From NCBI RefSeq assembly GCF_030848945.1, contig NZ_JANHAX010000003.1, positions 248,001-312,000 on the forward strand: a stretch of 64,000 nt of DNA, given 5' to 3'. This document shows, piece by piece, positions 27,883 through 37,115 of this stretch (positions are counted from its first letter, which is position 1; each line of letters opens with the position of its first letter). A program made the translations under genes and the position numbers. The notes beneath the pieces were generated by a model that did no database searches, had not been told where the DNA came from, and saw only the letters and a list, made by a program, of their open reading frames with translations. Source of the stretch: Marimonas arenosa (GTDB lineage: Bacteria; Pseudomonadota; Alphaproteobacteria; Rhodobacterales; Rhodobacteraceae).

Positions 27883-28986
27883 CTATGCGCGGGGATGTGT
27901 GTCGGACTCACCGTTGCTTTCGGTGACTTCGAGATACTGCGCGCGGGAACCCAGCTCGGCGAAAAGTTCTGGGCCGGTGCCGGTCATCCAAGCCTGGGCG
28001 CCGAGGGCGCAGATCTCGTCGTAGAGGGCGGCGCGGCGGGTGGCGTCGAGATGGGCGGCGACCTCGTCAAGAAGCAGCAACGGCGGTGCGCCGAACTCCT
28101 GCGCCAATGCCCGGGCGTTGGCAAGGATCAGCGACACCAGCAGCGCCTTCTGTTCGCCGGTTGAGCAATCGCGGGCGGCCACGTTCTTAGCGGCGTATAC
28201 GCCGTAGAGGTCGGTCCGATGCGGGCCGATCAGGGCGCGGCCGGCATGCAAATCGCGCGGCCGCGAGTCGGCGAGGGCGGCGAGCAGGTCGTCCTCGGTT
28301 GCGGGCATCTCGCCTTCGGATTGCTGCAGCGCCAGCGTCGCCGTGGGAAAGGCGGTCTCAGCCCGGGCCTGGGCGGTGGCCAACAGGTCGAGCGCGGCGC
28401 GGCGGTGGGCGTGGATGGCGGCGCCCGTTTCGGCCATCTGGCGTTCAAGCGCGGCATACCAGTGGGCGTCGCGAACCATGTCTTTGAGGAGCTGGTTGCG
28501 CTGGCGCATGGCCTTGTCATAGGCGAGCGACGCCTCGGCGTGGTCGGGGAAGAAGCTGAGCGTCATCCGGTCGAGGAAGCGGCGGCGGCCTTCGGCGCCT
28601 TCGAGCCAGAGCCGGTCCATCGCCGGGATCAGCCAGAGCACGCGGGCGATACGGGCCAGCGCGGTCTGCGGCGCGGGCTTGCCGTCGATCCTGACCTGGC
28701 GGGCAGCGCCCGCATCCGACCAGATTTCGATTTCATGGAGTTGGTGCAACGAGCGCAAGACGCCGGTGACCTTCCAGCCGAGCGCCTCGGGCCGGCGGGC
28801 CATGTCCCGCGCGCTGGCGCGGCGCAGGCCGCGGCCGGGAGAGAACAGAGAGACGGCTTCGAGAATGTTGGTCTTGCCGGCGCCGTTGGGCCCGAAGATA
28901 GCGATGGGGCGGGTATCGACGGTGATTTCGGCCCGTTTATGCGAGCGGAAATGCGACAGGGTGAGATGGGTGAGGGCGAGGGTCAT
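27883..28986 (-). CDS. recF: DNA replication and repair protein RecF
   Basis: RecF is an SMC-like ATPase that helps target RecOR to gaps. The 367-residue protein has Walker A FGPNGAGKTN near 31-40, a signature STGEQKALLVSLILA and Walker B PLLLLDEVAAHLD in the C-terminal half. The start at 28986 fits the family N-terminus (LTLSHFRSHKRAEI); a longer in-frame extension does not. It follows dnaN on the same strand after a 118-base gap that holds a dispersed stem-loop repeat. Confidence 0.95.
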   Translation of the reverse strand: MTLALTHLTLSHFRSHKRAEITVDTRPIAIFGPNGAGKTNILEAVSLFSPGRGLRRASARDMARRPEALGWKVTGVLRSLHQLHEIEIWSDAGAARQVRIDGKPAPQTALARIARVLWLIPAMDRLWLEGAEGRRRFLDRMTLSFFPDHAEASLAYDKAMRQRNQLLKDMVRDAHWYAALERQMAETGAAIHAHRRAALDLLATAQARAETAFPTATLALQQSEGEMPATEDDLLAALADSRPRDLHAGRALIGPHRTDLYGVYAAKNVAARDCSTGEQKALLVSLILANARALAQEFGAPPLLLLDEVAAHLDATRRAALYDEICALGAQAWMTGTGPELFAELGSRAQYLEVTESNGESDTHPRA

Positions 28987-29021
28987 GTTTGCGCCCCGAT
29001 GTGCCTGTTGAAAGGGCAGGA

Positions 29022-29065
29022 GCGAGGGGACAGCCCCTCGCGCTCCCCGGAGTATTTTCGGCAAG
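29022..29065. repeat. Dispersed stem-loop element, copy 3
   Basis: An 8-bp stem (29022-29029 with 29034-29041) is followed by GCTCCCCGGAGTATTTTC and a purine-rich end containing AAGATGAAG. It matches the 7499-7540 copy almost base for base across the hairpin and tail. It lies between dnaN and recF, both minus strand. Confidence 0.7.
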
Positions 29066-29104
29066 ATGAAGGGGTCGGGGTGGTTGCGGGGGGCGACGTG
29101 CGGG

Positions 29105-30223
29105 TCACACCCGCATCGGCATGACGACATAGACGGCGGAGGTGTCGTTGCCTTCGCGCATCAAGGTCGGATCGCCCGAGGAGTTGAACAGGAAGACGGC
29201 GTTTTCGCGGTCGACCTGAGAGGCGATCTCGAGCAAGTACTTGGCGTTGAAGCCGATATCGAGCCGTTCGTCACCATAGGCCACGGCGAGTTCTTCCTCG
29301 GCGGCGCCACTGTCGGGGGCGTTGACCGAGAGCGTGAGCTTGTCCTCGTCGAGCGACAGTTTCACGGCGCGCGAGCGTTCCGAGGAGACGGTGGCGACGC
29401 GATCGACGGCCTGGGCGAATTCGGCTGCGTCGACCTCGAGCCGGCGGGTGTTGCCGGTGGGGATGACCCGGGTGTAATCGGGGAAGGTGCCATCGATCAC
29501 CTTGGAGGTGAGCGTGATGTCGGGGGTGGCGAAGCGGACCTTGGTCTCTGAAACCGAGACGGCGATCTGGGTGTCGTCGTCATCGAGCAGCTTGCGCAAC
29601 TCGCCCACCGTCTTGCGCGGCACGATCACGCCGGGCATGTCGGACGCGCCTTCGGGCAGATCGGCGTCGATCCGGGCCAGGCGGTGACCATCGGTGGCCA
29701 CGCATCTGAGCACCTTGCCGCCATCCGCCTCGGAGACGTGCATGTAGACGCCGTTCAGGTAATACCTTGTTTCTTCGGTGGAAATCGCGAATTTCGACTT
29801 GTCGAACAGACGCCGGAGCACCGCCGCAGGGGCCGAGAAATTCGAGCTGTATTCCGAGCTTGCCATCACCGGGAAATCTTCCTTCGGCAGGGTGGCGAGG
29901 TTGAAATGCGAGCGCCCCGCCTCGACCGAGAGGCGACCGGCCGCGCCGTCGTCGGTGAGGGTGACCAGTGCGCCGTCGGGCAGCTTTCGCACGATCTCGT
30001 GCAGGGTGACGGCGGAGACGGTGGTGGCCCCGGCACGTTCGACCTGGGCCGGGGCCTTGTCGACCACCTCGATATCGAGGTCGGTGGCGCGGAAATGCAC
30101 GTCGGATCCTTCGGCCTCGATCAGCACGTTGGCGAGGATCGGGATCGTATTGCGCCGCTCGACGACCGATTGTGCTTGCGCGACAGCCTTCAACAGCGCG
30201 CCGCGTTCAATGCTGAATTTCAT
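29105..30223 (-). CDS. dnaN: DNA polymerase III beta subunit (sliding clamp)
   Basis: The 372-residue beta clamp tethers polymerase III to DNA. It begins MKFSIERGALLKAVAQAQSV and shows clamp-family blocks such as RRNTIPILANVLIEA, FNLATLPKEDFPVM, VATDGHRLA and the C-terminal YVVMPMRV hydrophobic pocket end. Length is typical. The ATG at 30223 has GGAG and GAGGG upstream. It follows dnaA by 174 bases containing a long stem-loop. Confidence 0.97.
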   Translation of the reverse strand: MKFSIERGALLKAVAQAQSVVERRNTIPILANVLIEAEGSDVHFRATDLDIEVVDKAPAQVERAGATTVSAVTLHEIVRKLPDGALVTLTDDGAAGRLSVEAGRSHFNLATLPKEDFPVMASSEYSSNFSAPAAVLRRLFDKSKFAISTEETRYYLNGVYMHVSEADGGKVLRCVATDGHRLARIDADLPEGASDMPGVIVPRKTVGELRKLLDDDDTQIAVSVSETKVRFATPDITLTSKVIDGTFPDYTRVIPTGNTRRLEVDAAEFAQAVDRVATVSSERSRAVKLSLDEDKLTLSVNAPDSGAAEEELAVAYGDERLDIGFNAKYLLEIASQVDRENAVFLFNSSGDPTLMREGNDTSAVYVVMPMRV

Positions 30224-30339
30224 GCCCTCACTCCGTATCCGCATGGCCGGGATCGAAACCCTAGCGGGTTCGCCCGTGTACGCAAGGTTTTAATGGTGTT
30301 TTCAGGGTTTGCAGGATCGAGGTCAAGGCAGTGATTTCG

Positions 30340-30386
30340 CCCTTTGGGATGGTCTCGCTCTGCCTCCGCGAGACGGTCCGAAAGGG
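30340..30386 (-). other. Long stem-loop in the dnaA-dnaN gap
   Basis: An inner 7-bp stem, GTCTCGC (30352-30358) with GCGAGAC (30368-30374), is extended by an outer 10-bp arm pair (30340-30349 with 30377-30386) matching at nine positions. It starts 12 bases after the dnaA stop codon. No U-run follows on the minus strand, so it is more likely an mRNA-processing or stability element, or a weak attenuator, than a terminator. Confidence 0.55.
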
Positions 30387-30397
30387 GGACGCGTGGT

Positions 30398-31777
30398 TCA
30401 GGCCTCAAGCGCGCGGCGCAGAAGCTCGATATCTTCTTCGATCTGGGCGTCCTGCATCCGCAACTCTTCGATCCGCCGCACCCCGTGCATGACGGTGGTG
30501 TGATCACGTCCGCCGAAACGACGGCCGATCTCGGGCAGTGATCGCGAGGTCAGCTGCTTGCAGAGATACATCGCCACCTGACGCGGGCGCGCAAAGCTGC
30601 GCACGCGTTTGGGTCCGATCATGTCCGAGAGGCGGATGTTGTAGTGCTCGGAGACCTTTTTCTGGATCTCCTCGATCGAGATCTTGCGGTCCGAGGCGCG
30701 GAGAATATCGGCCAGGCAGTCCTGGGCCAGTTCCAGCGTGATTTCGCGGCCGACCAGCGAGGCGAAAGCGAAGAGCCTTGTCAGCGCGCCTTCGAGCACC
30801 CGGACATTGGTGGAGATCCGGTGGGCGAGGAATTCGAGCACGCCGTCGGCCAGCTCAAGCTCGGGATACTGGGCCTTCTGGGCGACGACTTTCGACTGCA
30901 GGATGCCGAGGCGCAGTTCGTAATCGGTCGGGTGCAGGTCGACGACGAGGCCGCATTGCAGGCGGCTCTTGATCCGGTTCTCGAGATCCTTGATCTCGCC
31001 CGGGGCGCGGTCGGCAGAGATCACGATCTGGCGGTTCTGGTCGACCAGGGCGTTGAAGGTGTGGAAGAATTCCTCCTGGGTGGAATCCTTGCCGGCGATG
31101 AACTGCACGTCGTCGACCATCAGCACGTCGACGGCGCGGAAAATTTCCTTGAAGTCCATCATCTTGCGGTCGCGCAGGGCCTGCACGAAGCGGTACATGA
31201 ACTGTTCCGCCGAGAGGTAGAGCACGTTGAGATGCGGGTGCCGGGTTCTGAGCTCGTGCGCGATGGCGTGCATCAGGTGGGTCTTGCCCAGGCCGACACC
31301 GCCATAGAGAAACAGCGGGTTGAAGGTGACGGGGCCGCCCTCGGCGACGCGCTTGGCCGCGGCGTGGGCCAGCTCGTTCGGTTTGCCGACGACGAAGCTG
31401 TCGAAGGTGAAGCGCGGATCGAGCGGGGCGGCAGGCAGGAGATCGTCACGGGCGGCCGCGGGGGCCGCCGCGGCGGGACGTGTCGGTGCGGCGATAGCCG
31501 GCTTCTGCGGGGCAGGGCGCGTTGAATTGGCAGGATGGGCCGGCACCTGAAACCTGATGCGGCGGACATCGGCGCCGACGGCCGTCATCTGGTAGAGCAG
31601 CATGTCGCCGAAATTCTGGCGAACATAGTTTCCGAGGAAGCTGGTGGGCACGTGAAGCGTCGCGACGCCATCGGTGAGTTCGGCAAACTCGAGCGGCTCG
31701 ATCCAGGTCCTGAAGTTGTTTCTCCCGATGGTTTCGAGAAGAGCCTTCTGAACCTGCCCCCATTGTTCCTGCGTCAT
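30398..31777 (-). CDS. dnaA: Chromosomal replication initiator DnaA
   Basis: DnaA is the AAA+ initiator of replication. The 459-residue protein has domain I ([18 protein letters not shown]), an Ala/Pro-rich linker near 80-112, the AAA+ domain with Walker [12 protein letters not shown] and Walker [10 protein letters not shown], the arginine-finger region, and the C-terminal DNA-binding signature [14 protein letters not shown]. The gene is first in the minus-strand dnaA-dnaN-recF group. Its upstream gap is rich in GANTC, the CcrM methylation site of alphaproteobacteria. Confidence 0.98.
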   Translation of the reverse strand: MTQEQWGQVQKALLETIGRNNFRTWIEPLEFAELTDGVATLHVPTSFLGNYVRQNFGDMLLYQMTAVGADVRRIRFQVPAHPANSTRPAPQKPAIAAPTRPAAAAPAAARDDLLPAAPLDPRFTFDSFVVGKPNELAHAAAKRVAEGGPVTFNPLFLYGGVGLGKTHLMHAIAHELRTRHPHLNVLYLSAEQFMYRFVQALRDRKMMDFKEIFRAVDVLMVDDVQFIAGKDSTQEEFFHTFNALVDQNRQIVISADRAPGEIKDLENRIKSRLQCGLVVDLHPTDYELRLGILQSKVVAQKAQYPELELADGVLEFLAHRISTNVRVLEGALTRLFAFASLVGREITLELAQDCLADILRASDRKISIEEIQKKVSEHYNIRLSDMIGPKRVRSFARPRQVAMYLCKQLTSRSLPEIGRRFGGRDHTTVMHGVRRIEELRMQDAQIEEDIELLRRALEA

Positions 31778-32295
31778 CTGATCCCCGATTCGCTACACTG
31801 TCCCAAAATGTCGGCAATCTGTCCGCATCCAGGCGCCACCCCGGACGAGAGCGAACCACTCGGGTCAGACCAAAGGACACCGTCGCACCGCTTGCGCAAT
31901 GCACGAAATCGCCGCCCCGGCCGATCATTGCGGTTTGCATCGGTCTGCCAGGTTTTGCCGGGACTCCCCAGAACCCGGCCTGCAGGCCAACGCCACCGCG
32001 ACGTCTTGAATTTGGACAAGTCGAAAACAGATATCCGATCCCCCCAACCCCGACCGACCCTTTTTCAAGGGCCGGCAGATGCCGGAAGAAGGCTTGTCCC
32101 CCCAAGTCGATGTGACTCGCAGGATCGAAATTAGCAACAGCCCTGCGGACGGTTCAACGAAACTTCGTTCTTGACTCGGATTTTTCCGACAGAGAATCTG
32201 AGAAGCCATTCAAAGCCAAGGAAATAAGGGCTCGAACGCGAAAAGAGGCGTTGCCGGGACAACGCCTCTTCCGGATCGAAACGGGAAGAATCGGT
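31778..32295. other. dnaA-rpsT intergenic region
   Basis: This 518-base gap holds the dnaA promoter region and, at 32241-32270, the rpsT terminator. I found no credible DnaA box (TTATNCACA) in it and no ORF with a recognisable product. GANTC sites occur at 31787, 31962, 32114, 32173, 32194 and 32288, more than the two or so expected at this composition, which suggests control by CcrM methylation as for Caulobacter dnaA. No promoter with both good hexamers was found. Confidence 0.5.
32241..32270 (-). terminator. Rho-independent terminator of rpsT
   Basis: An 11-bp perfect stem (32243-32253 with 32260-32270) with a six-base loop lies 25 bases downstream of the rpsT stop codon. On the minus strand the 3' arm runs into TTTT. 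Confidence 0.85.
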
Positions 32296-32559
32296 TTAGC
32301 CGAGTGCCTTCACCCGGGCCGACAGGCGCGACATTTTGCGCGCGGCAGTGTTCTTGTGGAAGATGCCTTTGTTGACACCACGCATCAGTTCGGGCTGAGC
32401 CGCACGCAGCGCGGTGGCGGCGGCGTCCTTGTCGCCCGAGGCGATGGCTTCTTCTACGCGGCGCAGGAAGGTACGGATGCGCGAACGGCGCGCTTTGTTG
32501 ACGGCAGCGCGGCGTTCGTTCTGACGCGCGCGTTTTTTAGCCTGGGGCGAGTTTGCCAT
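32296..32559 (-). CDS. rpsT: 30S ribosomal protein S20
   Basis: S20 is a small basic helical protein that binds 16S rRNA in early 30S assembly. The 87-residue product shows the family start [18 protein letters not shown], then [13 protein letters not shown] and the conserved [17 protein letters not shown]. The ATG at 32559 is chosen because S20 begins MAN; the in-frame upstream extension is not conserved. It lies upstream of dnaA on the same strand, an arrangement common in Rhodobacteraceae, with a terminator between them. Confidence 0.96.
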   Translation of the reverse strand: MANSPQAKKRARQNERRAAVNKARRSRIRTFLRRVEEAIASGDKDAAATALRAAQPELMRGVNKGIFHKNTAARKMSRLSARVKALG

Positions 32560-32830
32560 GGGTGTGGCCCTTTCACATTCGGTTCGTTTCACTTCAATCG
32601 CGCAAATGCCCGAACGGGTCCCCGGGGCCGGGGCTGTCTCTTGCCGAAGCGGGCATCACGCGCATGTCTGGCGCGGTTGATACGGATTTTCGCGCGGAAT
32701 GCAACGGCAAACGGTGGCCGAGTCATTTTTGCAGCATCGGCAAGGGCAATTTCGGACGCGTCGGGGTTGCGCTGGAAATCCGAGCCGCCGCTGTGATAGC
32801 CGGGTCTCGGGCAAGTGACCGGGGCTGTGG

Positions 32831-33502
32831 ATGATACAAAACGACCTTCTCGTCCAATCGGCAAAGATCCTGAAGACGCTGAACGAGCTGGGTTATGATT
32901 GCCTGGCGGAAGATGACTTCGATACAATCCCGGAGAAGGTTTTCGACTTCGGCAAGCCGTTTCAGAGCCCGCCCTTCGACGTTTTGCGCAACGATTTCAC
33001 CCGCGGCCAGGCTTTCTGGGCCTTCCTGATGAAGGATGGCGAACGCGTGGGCGGTCTGGCGGCGCAATGCCAGGATCTCAGGGGTGAGCCGTTCGACCAA
33101 TACCTGATCCGCACGGCGCGAGGACAGTACGGGGGCGGCCAGGCCGCGATCGAATGGGTGTCGCCGGCGGCGACTGCCGTAATGAACGGCAAGCTGATCT
33201 ATGTCGGCGAACTCTATTTCTCGGACCGGGCGCGGGGCAGTCGGCGGGTGCTGACCGCTTTTGCCCGACTGTGCATGATCCTGGTAAAGATGACCTGGCC
33301 GGATCTCGACTGGATCTATGCTTTCGTTCCCCGAGAGCAGCAGCGCTTTGCCGATTACTATGCTTTTACCTACAAGCTGCCGCAGGCGGTGCGGTGGGCC
33401 GACCCCGAACCGAGGGGACGGGCGTCGGACCACTTCCTGGTCGGCATCCCGACACGGGATATCGAGCATGTCCTAGCGTGTGGAGAATTGAGCAAGTTTT
33501 GA
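32831..33502 (+). CDS. GNAT-like protein of unknown substrate
   Basis: I do not firmly recognise this 223-residue protein. Its middle reads like an N-acyltransferase fold: YVGELYFSDRARGSRRVLTAFARL (near 124-147) has the beta-strand then R-x-x-G-x-x-R turn and helix of GNAT motif A, and WIYAFVPREQQRFADYYAF resembles the following strand and helix with the Y/F-rich end. No signal peptide or membrane segment is seen. Its last 30 bases overlap the 3' end of the convergent XRE regulator gene, so the two transcripts would be antisense there. Confidence 0.55.
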   Translation: MIQNDLLVQSAKILKTLNELGYDCLAEDDFDTIPEKVFDFGKPFQSPPFDVLRNDFTRGQAFWAFLMKDGERVGGLAAQCQDLRGEPFDQYLIRTARGQYGGGQAAIEWVSPAATAVMNGKLIYVGELYFSDRARGSRRVLTAFARLCMILVKMTWPDLDWIYAFVPREQQRFADYYAFTYKLPQAVRWADPEPRGRASDHFLVGIPTRDIEHVLACGELSKF

Positions 33503-34201
33503 GAACAGAAGCGTGAGTTTCTGTCCGTCCGGGGTGGTGACCGGGGCCAGCAGCCGCCGGTAGGTGCCCTTGATGCGAGCGCCGTCGATGACTTCGTCAA
33601 TCATTACATCGGCCACGGAGTAACGCTTGTTGGCCACGTCGCGATGGGCGACGAGCAGGCGGTTGAGGAAGTCGCGATTGAAGCGGCCGACGACCTCGTT
33701 GTAATCGTCGGTGTCCAGAAGCCGGAAATAGCGCGCCGCGAGGCTTTGTGACCCGATCCGGTAGGGGCGGAGCATGGTGTCGCCCTTCTTCACCGGATAG
33801 AACAGGTCGACCCGTTCGATCAGCCAGTCGTGTTTGATCAGCATGCTGTCATGGGCGATCAGCCAGTCGAGCACGTCCTCGACGCCGATCTGGTATCCCC
33901 AGTCGGCCAGCGCCGCGACCTGGCGTTCGAGCAGGTTGGAGAGCGCCCGTGCCGCCCGTGCCTGAAGCAGCGTGGCTTCTTCGTCGGGTTCAATCCGGAC
34001 GGCGGGTTCGTGGCTGGAGAAATAGCCGAGCGGAAGGTTCAGCGCGGCTGACAGCTTGTCGATGGTGGAAAACGGAATCTCGCGTTCGTTGGCGATCTGT
34101 GAGTGCAGGGTGGAATAGCGCAGGTCGGCGAGCGTGCAGGCCCGCGCCAGGGAAACGCCCCTCGCCTTGCAGGCTTTCAGAATGTTGTCGCCCACGCTCA
34201 T
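33473..34201 (-). CDS. XRE-family regulator with PAS-like C-terminal domain
   Basis: The 242-residue protein has an N-terminal helix-turn-helix of the XRE/Cro type (ILKACKARGVSLARACTLADLRYSTLHSQIANEREIP, about 7-43, then FSTIDKLSAALNLPLGYF). The C-terminal 110 residues (FYPVKKGDTMLRPYRIGSQS to the end) look like a PAS-type sensor domain. A short palindrome lies 8-23 bases upstream of its start, fitting autoregulation and control of the divergent 83-residue gene. Ligand unknown. Confidence 0.72.
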   Translation of the reverse strand: MSVGDNILKACKARGVSLARACTLADLRYSTLHSQIANEREIPFSTIDKLSAALNLPLGYFSSHEPAVRIEPDEEATLLQARAARALSNLLERQVAALADWGYQIGVEDVLDWLIAHDSMLIKHDWLIERVDLFYPVKKGDTMLRPYRIGSQSLAARYFRLLDTDDYNEVVGRFNRDFLNRLLVAHRDVANKRYSVADVMIDEVIDGARIKGTYRRLLAPVTTPDGQKLTLLFSKLAQFSTR

Positions 34202-34208
34202 CTAAAAT

Positions 34209-34224
34209 ATCTACATATGTGTAT
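34209..34224. promoter_or_regulatory. Palindrome between the XRE gene and its divergent neighbour
   Basis: ATCTACATATGTGTAT is an imperfect palindrome (12 of 16 symmetric positions) around a perfect ACATATGT core at 34213-34220. The whole divergent gap is only 45 bases, so a regulator here would control both genes. Confidence 0.4.
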
Positions 34225-34246
34225 TCCGTTCAAAGAGCTTTGACAC

Positions 34247-34498
34247 ATGCATAGCTCGTGGTCAACTGGCGGTAGTAAAAGCGTTTTTGGTACGATTGGA
34301 GCGAGTTTGAGAAACAATGAGTTAGAAGACCGCGTTAATGAGTTGATGGCGGAAACGGACCCGCAAAAACGGGTTGCCTTGTCCCGCCGACTCAGATCGG
34401 ACGTTTGGGATTTGTTGAACGAGGACGAGTTAAGGAAGCTGAGCCGGAGCGGGATCGACGTTTCAGAACTGCGCGGAAATCTCCGCCTGGTTAAGTAA
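34247..34498 (+). CDS. Small orphan protein, 83 residues
   Basis: Unrecognised. The protein is hydrophilic and mostly helical-looking from residue 23 on (NNELEDRVNELMAETDPQKR), with a basic C-terminus. A TTG at codon 21 could also start translation, since a TTGACA hexamer overlaps the region just before the ATG. It is divergent from the XRE regulator and ends at a bidirectional terminator. A regulator-target pair is a reasonable but unproven reading. Confidence 0.5.
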   Translation: MHSSWSTGGSKSVFGTIGASLRNNELEDRVNELMAETDPQKRVALSRRLRSDVWDLLNEDELRKLSRSGIDVSELRGNLRLVK

Positions 34499-34524
34499 CA
34501 AGTCTTTTTCTTTTTACGATTGGA

Positions 34525-34560
34525 AACGCCCGGTCCTCTTTGGGGGCCGGGCGTTGCTTT
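34525..34560. terminator. Terminator between convergent genes
   Basis: AACGCCCGG (34525-34533) pairs with CCGGGCGTT (34547-34555), with further G-U extension, and is followed by GCTTT on the plus strand; on the minus strand it runs into TTCC then A/T-rich sequence. It lies between the 83-residue gene and the enoyl-CoA hydratase gene. Confidence 0.65.
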
Positions 34561-34594
34561 GTCGGTCGGCGACGGAAGTCGGCAGCGCCGCGGG

Positions 34595-35371
34595 TCAGCG
34601 GTCGCGGAACTGCGCCTCGCGTTTTTCCATGAACGCGGCCATGCCTTCCTTCTGGTCTTCGGTGGCAAACAGCGAGTGGAAGACGCGGCGCTCGAACAGC
34701 AGGCCCTCGCGCAGGGTGGTCTCGTACGAGCGGTTGACGGCTTCCTTGACGGCCATGACGGTGATCATCGACTTCTCGGCGATCTTGGCGGCGGCGCCCA
34801 TCGCCTCTTCCATCAGTTTCTTGGCCGGCACCACGCGGCTGACCAGCCCTGCACGCTCGGCCTCTTCGGCGTCCATGAAGCGGCCGGTCAGGTTCATGTC
34901 CATCGCCTTGGACTTGCCGATGTAACGGGTCAGGCGCTGGGTGCCGCCGAGGCCCGCCATGACGCCGAGGTTGATCTCGGGCTGGCCGAACTTGGCGGTG
35001 TCGGCGGCGATGATGAAATCGCACTGCATCGCCAGTTCGCAGCCGCCGCCGAGCGCATAGCCCGCCACGGCTGCGATGATCGGCTTGCGCACCCGCAGCA
35101 TGGTTTCGGTTTCCGGCGTGAACAGGTCCTCGGTGAAGACGTCGGTGAAGCTCTTCTCGCTCATCATCTTGATGTCGGCGCCGGCAGCGAAGGCCTTTTC
35201 CGAGCCGGTCAGCACGATGCAGCGCACGCGTTCGTTTTCCTGGGCCTCGGTCATCGCCTGGGCCAGTTCGACAAGCAACTGGCTATTGAGGGCGTTGAGT
35301 GCGTCGGGGCGGTTCAGTCGGATGAGGCAGATGTGGTCTTCTACGTCGACGATGATCGTCTCATAGGCCAT
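34595..35371 (-). CDS. Enoyl-CoA hydratase
   Basis: This 258-residue crotonase-fold enzyme hydrates 2-trans-enoyl-CoA in beta-oxidation. The oxyanion-hole loop [11 protein letters not shown], the glycine loop [15 protein letters not shown] with catalytic glutamate E112, and the second glutamate E132 in [10 protein letters not shown] are all present, so it should be a true hydratase rather than an isomerase-only relative. Length matches mitochondrial-type short-chain hydratases. It is a single gene, ending at the terminator at 34525-34560. Confidence 0.93.
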   Translation of the reverse strand: MAYETIIVDVEDHICLIRLNRPDALNALNSQLLVELAQAMTEAQENERVRCIVLTGSEKAFAAGADIKMMSEKSFTDVFTEDLFTPETETMLRVRKPIIAAVAGYALGGGCELAMQCDFIIAADTAKFGQPEINLGVMAGLGGTQRLTRYIGKSKAMDMNLTGRFMDAEEAERAGLVSRVVPAKKLMEEAMGAAAKIAEKSMITVMAVKEAVNRSYETTLREGLLFERRVFHSLFATEDQKEGMAAFMEKREAQFRDR

Positions 35372-35438
35372 GTGTCAGGTCGCTTTCGGCTGTTTCGCTG
35401 AGAGTCGATTCCTTACCACTGTCGCCGGGCGGATCAAG

Positions 35439-36290
35439 CTATCTTTGACATTGCGGACAGTAGAAAGATGAGCGTCCCGCCTGCACAGTGCGGCGAATCG
35501 TGCCGGTGCAGCCGGGGCTGCGGCAGGGTTGACCTTCGCGGTCGTAGACATCGAAATTGTGCTGGAAATAACCGAGTTCACCGCTGGCCTGGCGGAAATC
35601 CCTTAGGCTGGAGCCACCGGCCTCGATGGCCTCTTGCAGGACATCTCGGATGATCGGGACAAGGCTGGCGACGCGGGCGGCCGAGATGCGCCCGGCCTTG
35701 CGGGTCGGCGCAATATGGGCGCGGAACAGTGCCTCGCAGACATAGATATTGCCAAGGCCCGCAACGATGCGCTGGTCGAGCAGCGCCGACTTTATGGGTG
35801 TGTTTTTTCCCTTCAGCGCTGCGATCAGGTAGGCCTCGTCAAAGCTGTTGCCCAGCGGTTCGGGGCCGAGCTTGGTCAGCAGCGGGTGCGTGTCGGCTTG
35901 GGTCGTGGGGACGAGATCCATCGCGCCGAACCGGCGGGGGTCGTTGAAGGTGATCCGAGCGCCGTTTTCCATGTCGAGGATGACGTGATCGTGTTTCTCG
36001 AACTTAGGGTGGTCATGGACAAATTGCCCCAGCGGGTCGCCCGAGACGGTCATCCGGCCGGACATGCCAAGATGGATCAGCAGCGTTTCGCCCCCATCGA
36101 GATCAGCGAGGATGTATTTCGAGCGGCGGCGGAGGTGGAGCACTTTCCGCCCGGTGAGGCGTTTTGCGAAGCCCTTCGGGAAGGGCCAGCGCAGGCCATC
36201 GCGGTTGACCGTGGCGCGGGCGATCACCTGACCCTCCATCGAGGGCACCAGGCCGCGGCGGACGGTTTCAACCTCGGGGAGTTCGGGCAT
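35439..36290 (-). CDS. mutM: Formamidopyrimidine-DNA glycosylase
   Basis: MutM (Fpg) excises 8-oxoguanine and formamidopyrimidines. The 283-residue protein starts [14 protein letters not shown], so P2 and E3 provide the catalytic N-terminus after Met removal, which fixes the start at 36290. [11 protein letters not shown] and the helix-two-turn-helix [18 protein letters not shown] are seen. The C-terminal zinc finger C-x4-C ... YCPQC is complete. It is divergent from ubiE, 81 bases apart, the usual alphaproteobacterial order. Confidence 0.97.
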   Translation of the reverse strand: MPELPEVETVRRGLVPSMEGQVIARATVNRDGLRWPFPKGFAKRLTGRKVLHLRRRSKYILADLDGGETLLIHLGMSGRMTVSGDPLGQFVHDHPKFEKHDHVILDMENGARITFNDPRRFGAMDLVPTTQADTHPLLTKLGPEPLGNSFDEAYLIAALKGKNTPIKSALLDQRIVAGLGNIYVCEALFRAHIAPTRKAGRISAARVASLVPIIRDVLQEAIEAGGSSLRDFRQASGELGYFQHNFDVYDREGQPCRSPGCTGTIRRTVQAGRSSFYCPQCQR

Positions 36291-36371
36291 CGGGGCTCGC
36301 AGGTATTGCGGCGCATTGTGCGCAGTGTCGGGCCCGTATAAGAGGGGGCGGACAGCGTGAAGGCAAGCCAA

Positions 36372-37115
36372 ATGACCGAAAAGACCACGCATTTCGGATT
36401 TCAGGATATCCCGGAGGCCGAGAAGGCCGGGCGGGTGCAGGGGGTGTTCGGGTCGGTCGCCTCGAAATACGATGTGATGAACGATGTCATGTCGATGGGC
36501 ATTCATCGCATCTGGAAGGATGCGATGATGGATTGGCTGGCGCCGCGACCGGGGCAGACGCTGCTCGATGTCGCGGGCGGCACCGGGGACATCTCGTTTC
36601 GCTTTCTGAAGCGCGCAGGGCATGGGCATGCCACGGTGCTCGACCTGACCGAGCCGATGCTGGTCGAAGGGCGCAAGCGGGCGGAAGCGGCGAGCATGGC
36701 CGACAGCCTCGATTGGGTGGTAGGCGACGCGATGGCGCTGCCGTTTGCCGACAACAGTTTCGACGTCTACACGATCAGCTTTGGCATTCGGAACGTGACG
36801 CGTCCGCAGGAGGCTTTGAGCGAGGCGTTCCGGGTGCTGAAGCCCGGCGGGCGACTGATGGTGCTGGAGTTTTCCCAGATCCCCAATGAGATGATGCAGA
36901 AGGTCTATGACCTCTATTCCTTCAACATCATCCCTCAGATGGGCAAGGTGATCGCGAATGACCGCGACAGTTATCAGTACCTGGTTGAATCCATTCGCAA
37001 GTTTCCCGATCAGGAGACCTTCCTGCAGATGGTGAAGGACGCGGGGTTCGAACAGGCGAAGTACCGCAACCTGACGATGGGCATTGCCTGTCTGCATTCG
37101 GGCTGGAAGCTTTGA
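36372..37115 (+). CDS. ubiE: Ubiquinone/menaquinone C-methyltransferase UbiE
   Basis: UbiE methylates the benzoquinone ring in ubiquinone synthesis. The 247-residue protein shows [20 protein letters not shown], the SAM-binding [14 protein letters not shown], and [26 protein letters not shown], all UbiE signatures. The ATG at 36372 is preferred over a GTG five codons upstream. Its stop overlaps the ubiB start, giving translational coupling. Confidence 0.96.
   Translation: MTEKTTHFGFQDIPEAEKAGRVQGVFGSVASKYDVMNDVMSMGIHRIWKDAMMDWLAPRPGQTLLDVAGGTGDISFRFLKRAGHGHATVLDLTEPMLVEGRKRAEAASMADSLDWVVGDAMALPFADNSFDVYTISFGIRNVTRPQEALSEAFRVLKPGGRLMVLEFSQIPNEMMQKVYDLYSFNIIPQMGKVIANDRDSYQYLVESIRKFPDQETFLQMVKDAGFEQAKYRNLTMGIACLHSGWKL

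Noticed and set aside
31778..32295. Chromosomal origin (oriC) beside dnaA
   Set aside because: No DnaA boxes or AT-rich repeat block found; proximity to dnaA alone is weak evidence in alphaproteobacteria, where oriC often lies near hemE.
32826..32834. DnaA-box-like TGTGGATGA
   Set aside because: One mismatch and isolated; it also overlaps the start of the GNAT-like gene.
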